DNA from: an uncultured Muribaculaceae bacterium
GTDB lineage: Bacteria > Bacteroidota > Bacteroidia > Bacteroidales > Muribaculaceae
Assembly: GCA_910578075.1 (NCBI GenBank)
Contig: CAJTPK010000015.1
Span: 19,311-83,310, forward strand
DNA: 64,000 nt
Direction: 5' to 3'
The notes under the pieces were generated by a model that was given only the letters and a program-made list of their open reading frames with translations, made no database searches and was not told the DNA's origin. Positions within the stretch are counted from its first letter, which is position 1, and each line of letters begins with the position of its first letter. Of the stretch, positions 10,401 to 17,306 are shown in pieces. A program made the position numbers and the translations under genes.

Positions 10401-10580
10401 GTCCAGGTCTGTCATCGCTCCGGTTCCGGTGCCCTTGAGCATCACGGTGGCCCCGACAAGAGGCTCATGTTCCGCATCTGTCACTATGCCTGACACCTTC
10501 ATTTCCTTTGCCAATGCCGCGACATTAGCCAGAATCAAGGCTGCAATGACGGTTGCTGTTTTAATTGAGAAAGATTTCAT
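7467..10580 (-). CDS. SusC-like TonB-dependent outer-membrane transporter
   Basis: 1037 residues. The signal peptide is followed by a carboxypeptidase-regulatory-like domain (about 27-105; GIVTDAEHEPLVGATVMLKG, YVGYRTREV), a TonB-box-like segment (NALDEVVVVGYG), the plug (about 115-230; SISVLKDAASAAIYGSRA) and a 22-strand barrel ending MRQVAVGLNVSF, with the terminal aromatic residue of outer-membrane proteins. It imports oligosaccharides using TonB energy, here presumably uronate-containing ones given the GH88 partner. It starts 5 bp after the stop of the DUF4861 gene and leads into susD. Confidence 0.97.
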   Translation of the reverse strand: MKSFSIKTATVIAALILANVAALAKEMKVSGIVTDAEHEPLVGATVMLKGTGTGAMTDLDGRFELNAGSDGVLIVSYVGYRTREVPVDGQSSLSIILDAGSNALDEVVVVGYGHQKKVNLSGSVSSINVAELQDSRPVTNISQALVGQAAGVRVTMSSNQPGNDGADIKIRGTGTLNNASPLVIIDGMEAGITSVSPQDIESISVLKDAASAAIYGSRAANGVVLITTKKGEEGKLTVNYTGYVSFQSMKQNIYPVTDYATYMELINEGYENAGNGPNYIYSQETIEDWRLNSGRPGIDPVLYPNNDWFKMTFRNAVSNTHTVSLSGGSEKIKVYGSFSYLDNPGVIINSGFKKYSARIKVDGKVNRWLTLGLQASGYLSDREVAGGDLVDDIFSSASNTSPGITFVLPDGRMGASPNFEEAQTVSSNNPIARTYRLQGGSRAFSVRPRFYAIVTPFKGFSLTGSYTMNVLNTNRREKPAAVDYWDPQTEVAIYKYNPQSKLTYSNSQSWRYFNDLVARYDIHAGKMGIGAMAGMSHELYRSQSFSATREGIIDESLWDLKAAAGDSNATGTSSEWAMTSYFGRVNLDWDSKYLLELNLRVDGSSRFHRDRRWGWFPSGSAAWRMEQEPFMESLTDRGLDNLKIRVSYGSLGNNAVGNYEYQSLYTNTGMNYVLNGVKVPGMVQVDLANSALTWERTYVADAGLDFGLLNNRLTGTADYFHKRTKNILISLPAPLVHGNRGVPTVNAAEVTNQGFELTLGWRDRIKDFTYGVNANLTYIRNCVTKYKGKGEDGRTISGQTIIWEGHPIGAHYLLECDRIIQTEADLALVHAMIENAPEVDGVKVNPFQTYGTPGMGDLLYRDINGDGVIDADDRSIVSGGSMPNWNLGLSIDAGWKGIDFSILFDGSFGAKAYWNSGYMSTTVAQGKMINKKVMEGRWTEGRTDATFPRLYPSSGEKVNTRASTFYLQSLDWIKIRNIQIGYTLPRKWSRAAMLSKVRVYCSLENFFTFTSYDGFDPETGNAYPVMRQVAVGLNVSF

Positions 10581-10585
10581 GATAG

Positions 10586-11746
10586 TTATTTTTGGTTAAC
10601 ATTACTTTTGAATTTGTCCAGATAGTCTTTCCACCACCCGAAACCATTGCCCTCGGCTTTATCCCAGCTGAAACCCCAGTAATATATGAAGTGTTCTCCG
10701 GGTGATAGCCTCATTTGCAACATGGCATGGCCACACATCTTTACCTCCCGGCATGGTGATTTCGGAATCACGATTCCGAGCTGCGCTTTCCCGTTGGAAC
10801 GGCCCTGCGTTGGGTCGGCATACGCCAAAATGCCGTTCTCCTCATCCGAATATACAGGATGCTCATCGCGCAACGGGAAACCCGCCACAATATCCACCGG
10901 CTCAGCGAGTCCTTCATACCAGACTTCACATCGGTTGAGATAAGAGCCCGAATCCAGTGAGATAAGACGGTATTCAGTGATGCCTGACTTCCCTCCGATT
11001 TCACATGGAGTGTAATCAAGCCTTGCTGTAAATCTCAATGGTCCGTTATCAAGGATCTCTACATTCTTATAGCACCATGGGTATATGATGGAATCCCCTA
11101 TTGACACCGCAGCGGCCCCAGCTCCCAAAGTCGGACCAACCGCATAGCAATCCATGCCGAGTCCGTGATCCTTATGATATGAAAACGAGTTGGCGAAACG
11201 CTTGGCAAGTTTCGGATCTATAGTCTTGAGTGAATCGACCTTGGCCTTGTTAAGCTCACTTGTCTGAGCTGAATAAAGCCTCTCAAGTATCAATTCCGCG
11301 GTGGGATGCTTGAAAAATATATCATACCCGAATGCCTTTTCTCCTTTGGCTTGGGTAGCAGGTCCGTAGACACGAAAGCCCACTTTCTCATTCTCCCATG
11401 CGAGATCATCAGCCCGCTTTGGATATACCTGACCATAGACAGTAGGGGGATATCTGCGCAACGTGTCGGAAGAATGAACCGAGAAGGGCTGTTTTCCATT
11501 ATTTCCATCGCCATCCGATTCTTCGTCTATCCGGAATATCAATTTCCCATCATAGGTCAGTTGAGAAGGAATCTCTTCCCCTTTGATATCTGTCACATAA
11601 AAATACTCACTTCCAAGCTCCGCCCTCAAACGCTCGGATTCTAATTCTATAATCCGATGGTTTTCCGCATACGACGATACACTCCCTGTAAATAGAGACG
11701 AGATCAGAAATGACCGGATGATGTGCATATGGATGTCGGTGTTCAT
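10586..11746 (-). CDS. DUF4861 family secreted protein, first gene of the polysaccharide operon
   Basis: 386 residues. An N-terminal signal (start at 11746, or at the internal ATG 11728 reading MHIIRSFLISSLFTGSVSSYA) exports it. The conserved DUF4861 pattern is visible: YPKRADDLAWENEKVGFRVYGPATQ near 115-140, then DCYAVGPTLGAGAAAV near 200 and a C-terminal HFIYYWGFSWDKAEGNGFGWWKDYL. The family is a beta-sandwich protein found in loci that degrade uronate-rich glycans; its activity is not established to my knowledge, so I assign none. The gene ends 5 bp before susC, which is unusual since SusC usually comes first. The candidate promoter is at 11795-11802 with possible operators further up. Confidence 0.8.
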   Translation of the reverse strand: MNTDIHMHIIRSFLISSLFTGSVSSYAENHRIIELESERLRAELGSEYFYVTDIKGEEIPSQLTYDGKLIFRIDEESDGDGNNGKQPFSVHSSDTLRRYPPTVYGQVYPKRADDLAWENEKVGFRVYGPATQAKGEKAFGYDIFFKHPTAELILERLYSAQTSELNKAKVDSLKTIDPKLAKRFANSFSYHKDHGLGMDCYAVGPTLGAGAAAVSIGDSIIYPWCYKNVEILDNGPLRFTARLDYTPCEIGGKSGITEYRLISLDSGSYLNRCEVWYEGLAEPVDIVAGFPLRDEHPVYSDEENGILAYADPTQGRSNGKAQLGIVIPKSPCREVKMCGHAMLQMRLSPGEHFIYYWGFSWDKAEGNGFGWWKDYLDKFKSNVNQK

Positions 11747-11794
11747 GTCTGCTATAGTTTTATGGATTCAATTTGTGAATGAAACTGAACACCG

Positions 11795-11802
11795 CAAAAT
11801 TA
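11795..11802 (-). promoter_or_regulatory. Candidate -7 element for the polysaccharide operon
   Basis: The minus strand reads TAATTTTG (11802-11795), matching TAnnTTTG, about 50 bp before the DUF4861 start. The -33 region has only TTTTC near 11824, so the promoter may need an activator, consistent with the AraC-type regulator encoded upstream. Confidence 0.5.
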
Positions 11803-11904
11803 ATAAAGTCCGCCCCCGCGGAAAAGCATTCCTGCCCGTTTATTGTCCCAGTTCATTGTATCGCACACATATCGCTACAAAATACTATTCTACAAATGGT
11901 TAAG

Positions 11905-11958
11905 AATTTGAAACACGGAGTTTCATAATAATTTGAAACTCTATCGGCATATCGTTTC
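11905..11958. promoter_or_regulatory. Paired direct repeats, candidate operator of the AraC-type regulator
   Basis: AATTTGAAAC occurs at 11905-11914 and 11930-11939, 25 bp start to start. Each copy is followed by GTTTC (11920-11924 and 11954-11958), so each forms a GAAAC..GTTTC inverted pair. They lie about 100-150 bp upstream of the -7 element of the operon. Direct repeats are the usual binding architecture for AraC domains. Assignment to the neighbouring regulator is inference. Confidence 0.4.
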
Positions 11959-11993
11959 AGCGTTTTTCATGGTATTTGTCAGGATCACGGATG

Positions 11994-14720
11994 CTACTTT
12001 GTCCCTTTGAGATACTCGGATGGCGTGACACCTGTGATTGTTTTGAAATGCCGGAAGAAACTTGTACGCGATGAGAAACCGCACTTGAGAGCCATCGCGG
12101 AAAGGGTGTAGCGGCTGCAGTCCTCTTCCTTTGTCATGCGCTTGAATTCCTCGACCCGATATGTATTCACATAGTTGTAATAACCCTCCGTGAGATATTG
12201 GTTGAAGAGATAAGACAGTGCGAACGAGGATGCCCCCGACAGCTCCGCAAGATCAGCAATCTTGAGATCAGGGTTAAGATACGGCTTTTTTTCCCGCATT
12301 ATATTATCCAGGTTTTTCAAAATCTTACGAGCCTCCGCATCGGGAAGTTTGTTTTTCTCATACGACGCTGCTCTTTTAACCTCTACCCGTGTCTTTTTGC
12401 TCCTAAGCATCAGAAAATACACCAACGCGCAAATCGCCAACCCGGCAATAACGATCCCCGCCACCACCCAAGTATTCCCGGATGACACCACTATATCAAT
12501 TGCTGTTTCAGTATCCGGATATCCGGCACGTCTTACCCGAAGCATGCTACTCCCTGAGGGTAATCTGTCATAATGTATCTTCCCCTCTCCATTTATTCTT
12601 TGCCACCCTTTGTCTACACCATCCAGTCTATATTCGAATTGAGTGTATTCCGGATTCCCATATGAGAAATCCGACACAGTCACTGTCAATCCACCATCCG
12701 GAGAGGATAGTTTCAGTTTCTTACCTTCATCACCATGCTCTATACGCGGAGAAACATCCACACCTCCTGATGCAACTTCGGTAAGATTCACACGACGGCG
12801 GTCTGTCGATGCCAATTTACTTGCCTCCGAAGAATCAAATCTCACAAGTCCTGAGAAATTTCCCATCCACACATCCCCGTCATTGTTGGCAACCGGCTTA
12901 CAATATGTAAAAACCGGATCCGGCAAGCCTTCGTTAAGCGAATAATATCTGAAGTTTTCTTTACCATCATAACCTACAAGACCAAGATTTGTACCAAACA
13001 ACACCTCCCCGTTTCCAGTTCCGGTGATGAATGTGACATAAGGATCCACACCCTCTCCCAAAGCCAGACGTTCGAATTTCGTCATCTCAAGATTTGTGCG
13101 TATCACCCTTCCCCTTTCCGGCGCGAAATACAAATTATGCCTATCATCTTCATAGACATCCCTTATCTTTGTATCACGCATCATGTTTCTCGGAAAATTC
13201 TCTGTTTTTATCTTCCCTCCATCAAAACGCGCCAAGCCTCCCTCACTGCATATCCAACCCCGTCCTCTGCTGTCGAAATAGATATCATATACGCTCCCTT
13301 TGGGTAACGCGGAGTTGTCCGGACCATAATGCATCCATGTTCCGTCTTGACGCAGACTGAACACCCCGCGGGAAGTTGCGAACCAGAGATCACCCTTGCG
13401 GTCTCCGGTTATGTCAAAACACGAACTCCCACGCTTTATCCCGCTTGACTGTTCAATCGGAGTGATCACATTCTTAAGCGGATCAAACACATAAACTCCT
13501 CCTCGGTAAGTTCCTATATAATATAATCCTTTATGCTTGTATATCGAAAATACAATATTAGAAGCCAGCGTCGGCTTACTGAATTTTTTTACTGATCGCG
13601 ACCGTTCATCAATATGATATAGGCCATTAAGCGTGCCTATCAATTTAAAACCGTCCTCAACGGCTATGGCACGCACCTCCTGTCCGGACAGTTCCGACAG
13701 GCATGTAGACTCATAGAGATGAAATACAGGGGTTGTCAACGGAGTATAATCCACTCCTGCCTGAAAATGTCCCACCCAGAGAATTCCACGTCGATCCACA
13801 AGCGAATAATACACTGCATTCGATCGCAAACCACTGTTGATAGTATTGTAATGTTTATCAATTTTCCCGGTGGCAAGAGAATATATGAAAATTCCCTCGC
13901 AATCGGATGCCACAACCAGCTTCTTGTCAGGTGTCACACTTACCGACGTGATTATGTCATTACCGAAATGAAGAGGTGACAAATACTCCATAGCCTTCAC
14001 GTCAAACGGCATGATCCCGTTACCTTTTGTGGCTATATACAAAATATTTCCCACCTTCTCCATCGACCAGAATGTCTTGCTGCGTTTATTTCTGAATAAT
14101 TCTGTTTTTCCCGTTGCCGGATCATACCGACATACACCTGATAATGTAACTGCCCACACCTTCTTCTCTGCACGATCATAACTTATACCTCTCACCATAT
14201 TGGAGCTCGACATTGCGTCTTTACCGAACAGAACTCTTTTTAGCGTATTGTTTTTCGTATCATATCCGTATAACCCATACTTTGTTCCTATCCATAGATA
14301 ACCGCCCTCCGCAGAAGCAAGCGAACACACCGGAGAATCTATCGATTCCGGCAACACTGCCTCAAGAATCACGCCATCACGGGGAACAACAAACAACCCT
14401 TGCTGAGTGCCGACATACACTTTCCCGCCAACATCCAGCACAACATTTATCCGGCAGTGATCCGAAACTCCTTTTGGGAAATGATATGACCTGACACGAT
14501 TGCCGTCAAACCGATCCAGACCCATCTTTGTCCCGATCCACACATATCCTGCAGAATCTGGATATATCACATTTACGAGAGCGTCACGCAAACCGTCAGA
14601 AGGCAATATTGATCGAAACTGTAGACCACCATCAGACAGCCGACAATAGGCCGGTGACTGTAGAAACAGAAATGTCATGAGCAATCCCAGAAACACAAAA
14701 ACTCCTCGATATCGTCTCAT
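11994..14720 (-). CDS. Transmembrane propeller sensor fused directly to an AraC DNA-binding domain (no kinase)
   Basis: 908 residues. A signal/anchor segment (MRRYRGVFVFLGLLMTFLFLQ) precedes a periplasmic two-propeller sensor of reg_prop repeats (VWIGTKMGLDRFDG, LWIGTKYGLYGYD, LWVGHFQAG, LWFATSRGVFSL, VWMGNFSGLVRFD; about 30-640) and a Y_Y_Y domain (about 655-735; QFEYRLDGVDKGWQ). A membrane helix (VVAGIVIAGLAICALVYFLML, near 750) is followed by about 50 linker residues and a C-terminal AraC HTH pair (LKIADLAELSGASSFALSYLF; ALKCGFSSRTSFFRHFKTITG). Hybrid two-component regulators of polysaccharide loci normally have HisKA, HATPase and receiver domains between helix and HTH; all are absent and the length leaves no room. 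It presumably senses a glycan fragment in the periplasm and binds DNA at the membrane, controlling the operon downstream. Confidence 0.88.
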   Translation of the reverse strand: MRRYRGVFVFLGLLMTFLFLQSPAYCRLSDGGLQFRSILPSDGLRDALVNVIYPDSAGYVWIGTKMGLDRFDGNRVRSYHFPKGVSDHCRINVVLDVGGKVYVGTQQGLFVVPRDGVILEAVLPESIDSPVCSLASAEGGYLWIGTKYGLYGYDTKNNTLKRVLFGKDAMSSSNMVRGISYDRAEKKVWAVTLSGVCRYDPATGKTELFRNKRSKTFWSMEKVGNILYIATKGNGIMPFDVKAMEYLSPLHFGNDIITSVSVTPDKKLVVASDCEGIFIYSLATGKIDKHYNTINSGLRSNAVYYSLVDRRGILWVGHFQAGVDYTPLTTPVFHLYESTCLSELSGQEVRAIAVEDGFKLIGTLNGLYHIDERSRSVKKFSKPTLASNIVFSIYKHKGLYYIGTYRGGVYVFDPLKNVITPIEQSSGIKRGSSCFDITGDRKGDLWFATSRGVFSLRQDGTWMHYGPDNSALPKGSVYDIYFDSRGRGWICSEGGLARFDGGKIKTENFPRNMMRDTKIRDVYEDDRHNLYFAPERGRVIRTNLEMTKFERLALGEGVDPYVTFITGTGNGEVLFGTNLGLVGYDGKENFRYYSLNEGLPDPVFTYCKPVANNDGDVWMGNFSGLVRFDSSEASKLASTDRRRVNLTEVASGGVDVSPRIEHGDEGKKLKLSSPDGGLTVTVSDFSYGNPEYTQFEYRLDGVDKGWQRINGEGKIHYDRLPSGSSMLRVRRAGYPDTETAIDIVVSSGNTWVVAGIVIAGLAICALVYFLMLRSKKTRVEVKRAASYEKNKLPDAEARKILKNLDNIMREKKPYLNPDLKIADLAELSGASSFALSYLFNQYLTEGYYNYVNTYRVEEFKRMTKEEDCSRYTLSAMALKCGFSSRTSFFRHFKTITGVTPSEYLKGTK

Positions 14721-15028
14721 CTTAAAAATAATTAGAGTGTGTTCATAAAATATATCAGGTCAAAAGGTCGCACCGATGACAATCAATTCAAGATGCCCTC
14801 GAAAACGGACTCTTAAAAGAAGACCCACGAAGATAGTAAATATTTTTTACCTGCACCTACAACCTATGCCATAAAATCACGCTCAAGACATATTAATTCA
14901 CGCCAAGAGCCTTATTCATTAAAAAATCAGCTTAAGGTCAGCTTAAGGCAACAGTATTTATTTTTCTTTATTTTGAACCTACGTTTGAACCTACGCCACG
15001 TTTTTTCTTTATTTTTTAGGACGATAAT
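14721..15028. other. AT-rich intergenic region before tRNA-Pro
   Basis: No credible gene. It holds two small tandem duplications: AGCTTAAGG twice (about 14928-14947) and the 12-mer TTTGAACCTACG twice end to end (14972-14983, 14984-14995). No clear promoter for the regulator was found; TATCTTCG on the minus strand (14835-14828) is the closest match. An open frame on the minus strand across the tRNA is the familiar tRNA-read-through artefact. Confidence 0.6.
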
Positions 15029-15059
15029 TTTGCAGTTTAAAAAAAATAATATAACTTTG
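15029..15059 (+). promoter_or_regulatory. Promoter of tRNA-Pro
   Basis: TTTG (15029-15032), a 19-bp spacer and TAACTTTG (15052-15059), 50 bp before the mature tRNA. The next bases CACTCGC are identical to those following the tRNA-Asp promoter. Confidence 0.8.
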
Positions 15060-15108
15060 CACTCGCTTAAGACAAGGAAGCGATTCCAACATCTTGATGC
15101 AAATCTTT

Positions 15109-15183
15109 CGGGGTGTAGCTCAGTAGGTTTAGAGTACGCGTCTGGGGGGCGTGAGGTCGCAAGTTCGAATCTTGTCACCCCGA
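15109..15183 (+). tRNA. tRNA-Pro(GGG)
   Basis: The cloverleaf is complete: acceptor CGGGGTG (15109-15115) pairs with CACCCCG (15176-15182), D-stem GCTC/GAGT, anticodon stem CGCGT/GCGTG around the loop CTGGGGG (anticodon GGG, reads CCC), and T-arm GTTCGAATC. The discriminator base is A (15183). CCA is not encoded and must be added after transcription. Confidence 0.95.
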
Positions 15184-15191
15184 CTGATTAA

Positions 15192-15230
15192 AAGCCGGCA
15201 GTTCAAGCAACTGCCGGCTTCTTTTTTTTT
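15192..15230 (+). terminator. Intrinsic terminator after tRNA-Pro
   Basis: A perfect 12-bp stem, AAGCCGGCAGTT (15192-15203) and AACTGCCGGCTT (15209-15220), with loop CAAGC and a run of nine T. Confidence 0.95.
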
Positions 15231-15545
15231 AAACCACTTTATCCTTCACTACCCAATTCTTTCGGATCAACATAAGATCCATCCAAAAAACCGTGCTCAA
15301 TTCCGTGCACATAAAATTTCAAAGATTCCTACGATTTTTCAGACAGTAGATTTTTCTTGCGTACACAAATTTGCGGTCCAAATCAAAACTCACCTATCCA
15401 ACAACAAAAAATCTAAAAAAAATCCACCCCTTGTGCAAAATTATATAATATTCTGAATAAATGCATCTTGCGCCCATAAACAGAGTCTCCTCGGTAAAGA
15501 AAAACTAAAAAATTTAATTTTTTCTTGAATTTTTTCGTCAAAATA
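15231..15545. other. AT-rich spacer between the two tRNA genes
   Basis: I see no gene, hairpin of note or repeat in this stretch. The open frames that cross it have no homology-like features. Confidence 0.6.
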
Positions 15546-15577
15546 TTTGGTGGAATAAAAAAATGGTTGTAACTTTG
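15546..15577 (+). promoter_or_regulatory. Promoter of tRNA-Asp
   Basis: TTTG (15546-15549), a 20-bp spacer and TAACTTTG (15570-15577), followed by the same CACTCGC as at tRNA-Pro. Confidence 0.78.
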
Positions 15578-15625
15578 CACTCGCAAACGGGAAACAACAA
15601 CCCCGAGATGCTAAAATACTCAAAT

Positions 15626-15699
15626 GGTGCGGTAGTTCAGCTGGTTAGAATACATGCCTGTCACGCATGGGGTCGCGGGTTCGAGTCCCGTCCGCACCG
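15626..15699 (+). tRNA. tRNA-Asp(GTC)
   Basis: Acceptor GGTGCGG (15626-15632) pairs with CCGCACC (15692-15698); the anticodon stem CATGC/GCATG carries the loop CTGTCAC, with anticodon GTC at 15660-15662. The T-arm is CGGGTTCGAGTCCCG. The discriminator is G, as expected for tRNA-Asp. CCA is not encoded. Confidence 0.96.
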
Positions 15700-15712
15700 C
15701 TGAGGAGAGAGG

Positions 15713-15753
15713 AAGAGCAGCAGCGTAAACTTAGGTTTCCTGCTGCTCTTTTT
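15713..15753 (+). terminator. Intrinsic terminator after tRNA-Asp
   Basis: AAGAGCAGCAG (15713-15723) pairs with CTGCTGCTCTT (15740-15750), followed by a T run. Confidence 0.9.
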
Positions 15754-15788
15754 CGCATATATATCCCACTACCTTAATTTACCGGATT

Positions 15789-16220
15789 ATGACAATTACC
15801 ATTATAAACGGACCAAACCTGAATCTTCTCGGACGCAGAAAGCCGGAGATATACGGTTCGGAGGAATTCTCCGAGACGCTCCGGAAAATCCGCGATAAAT
15901 TTCCGGATACAGACATACGCTATTTCCAATCCAATTCGGAAGGAGAGATCATTGATCTGATCCAACGGGAAAACACCGACCTTTCCGTGCTCGGGATTGT
16001 GCTCAATCCCGGTGCATACGCTCATTACTCATATGCGATAGCGGATGCAGTGGCTGATTCCGCAATACCCGTTGTGGAGGTGCATATCTCCAACATCCAC
16101 GCACGCGAAGCATTCAGGGCAACCTCCGTCACGGCAAGAGCTGCAGAGGCGGTGATAACCGGTTGCGGTCGCAAAGGATACGAAATGGCGATTGACTACA
16201 TCAGAAAATCCGAGATCTAA
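15789..16220 (+). CDS. aroQ: 3-dehydroquinate dehydratase, type II
   Basis: The cytoplasmic dodecameric enzyme of the shikimate pathway converts 3-dehydroquinate to 3-dehydroshikimate. The 143-residue length is typical. Type II hallmarks are visible: INGPNLNLLGRRKPEIYGS with the catalytic Tyr near residue 23, the FQSNSEGEIIDLI segment near 55, NPGAYAHYSYAI near 76-87, the catalytic His in VEVHISNIHAREAFR near 101, and the terminal GCGRKGYEMAIDYI. It begins a compact plus-strand cluster, with the next gene 2 bp downstream. Confidence 0.97.
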   Translation: MTITIINGPNLNLLGRRKPEIYGSEEFSETLRKIRDKFPDTDIRYFQSNSEGEIIDLIQRENTDLSVLGIVLNPGAYAHYSYAIADAVADSAIPVVEVHISNIHAREAFRATSVTARAAEAVITGCGRKGYEMAIDYIRKSEI

Positions 16221-16222
16221 GA

Positions 16223-16870
16223 ATGAACAGCGCTATCCGTGAATACGTAGAACGCCACTCCTCCCCGCAACCGGAATATCTCGACCGAATCGAAAGGGAA
16301 ACAAATCTGCGGCTTGTAAACGGCAGAATGTGCTCCGGACATCTCCAGGGACGCCTCCTGAAGATGCTCGTCAGCATGATTAAGCCTGACAGAGTTCTTG
16401 AATTAGGAACATTCTCCGGCTTTTCAGCCCTCTGCATAGCCGAAGCCCTTGGCCCGGATGCAACCCTCGACACAATTGAAATCGATGACGAACTCGAGGA
16501 CTTCATACGCGACAACCTCGCCTCATCACACTGCGGGGCTAAAGTGCGGCTGCACATAGGAAGCGCTGAAGAGCTCCTACCCGGCTGGCAAGCCGACTCA
16601 TTCGACCTCATCTTCATTGACGCCGACAAACGCCGTTATTGCAAGGATTTCGAGCTGTGCCTACCCTTGCTCAAAAAAGGGGGATACATAATCGCCGACA
16701 ACACCCTGTGGGACGGACATGTCGTAGATCCGTCAAAATCCCGCGATCCCCAGACGCGAGGAATTATGGAATTCAACGAAATGCTCCGGTCAAGAACAGA
16801 TCTGGAGACAGTCATAATCCCTCTGCGCGATGGGCTGACCCTTATACGCAAAACCGGAATACCGTCATAA
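16223..16870 (+). CDS. Class I SAM-dependent O-methyltransferase (CCoAOMT-like)
   Basis: 215 residues, the normal size for bacterial methyltransferase_3 family members. The SAM site VLELGTFSGFSALCIAEAL (about 52-70), the acidic ribose-binding segment DTIEIDDEL (about 88), the metal-site pattern LIFIDADKRRY (about 131-141) and ADNTLWDGHVVDP (about 160) are all visible. It probably methylates a catechol-like small molecule; the acceptor cannot be predicted. The gene starts 2 bp after aroQ, so the two are co-transcribed. Confidence 0.92.
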   Translation: MNSAIREYVERHSSPQPEYLDRIERETNLRLVNGRMCSGHLQGRLLKMLVSMIKPDRVLELGTFSGFSALCIAEALGPDATLDTIEIDDELEDFIRDNLASSHCGAKVRLHIGSAEELLPGWQADSFDLIFIDADKRRYCKDFELCLPLLKKGGYIIADNTLWDGHVVDPSKSRDPQTRGIMEFNEMLRSRTDLETVIIPLRDGLTLIRKTGIPS

Positions 16871-16958
16871 ACGATTTTCAACCGTCACACGTTCTATAAA
16901 TACCGATTGCATTCAATACCGGCAATCGGCAATAGATGATAAAATAAATTCAATTAAT

Positions 16959-17306
16959 ATGGAAGGTAAACGTCAAGCAAAAATATCACGTCTCATACAG
17001 AAAGAACTGAGTGAGATATTCCGTCGCCAGACAGCAGCAATGGGCAATGTCCTTGTATCGGTAAGTGCCGTCAGAGTCTCACCAGACCTGAGTATCGCCA
17101 AGGCATACCTCAGCATTTTCCCACCGGAGAAAGCCAACGACATCCTTGAGAACATCAAACGTCAGTCAAAGACCGTCAGATACGAACTGGCACAGGCTGT
17201 AAAAACGGTGCTCCGCAAATGCCCCGACCTGCAGTTCTACCTTGACGACTCCCTCGACTATATCGACAACATCGACCGTCTCCTCGCATCCGGCAATAAG
17301 GAATGA
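16959..17306 (+). CDS. rbfA: 30S ribosome-binding factor A
   Basis: A small single-KH-domain protein (115 residues) that binds the 30S subunit and assists late 16S rRNA 5' maturation. The family pattern is clear: RQAKISRLIQKELSEIF near the start, VSVSAVRVSPDLSIAKAYLSIF in the middle and YELAQAVKTVLRKCPDLQFYLDDSLDYIDNIDRLL at the end. Its stop overlaps the next start by 4 nt (17303-17306), so translation of the permease is probably coupled to it. Confidence 0.95.
   Translation: MEGKRQAKISRLIQKELSEIFRRQTAAMGNVLVSVSAVRVSPDLSIAKAYLSIFPPEKANDILENIKRQSKTVRYELAQAVKTVLRKCPDLQFYLDDSLDYIDNIDRLLASGNKE

Noticed and set aside
14927..15178. Minus-strand open frame of 83 residues beginning MTRFELATSRPPDA
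   Set aside because: It is the known spurious translation of a tRNA gene read in reverse; the tRNA-Pro explains the DNA.
15109..15230. Integrated island at tRNA-Pro
   Set aside because: No integrase or duplicated tRNA end is visible; an ordinary terminator follows the tRNA.
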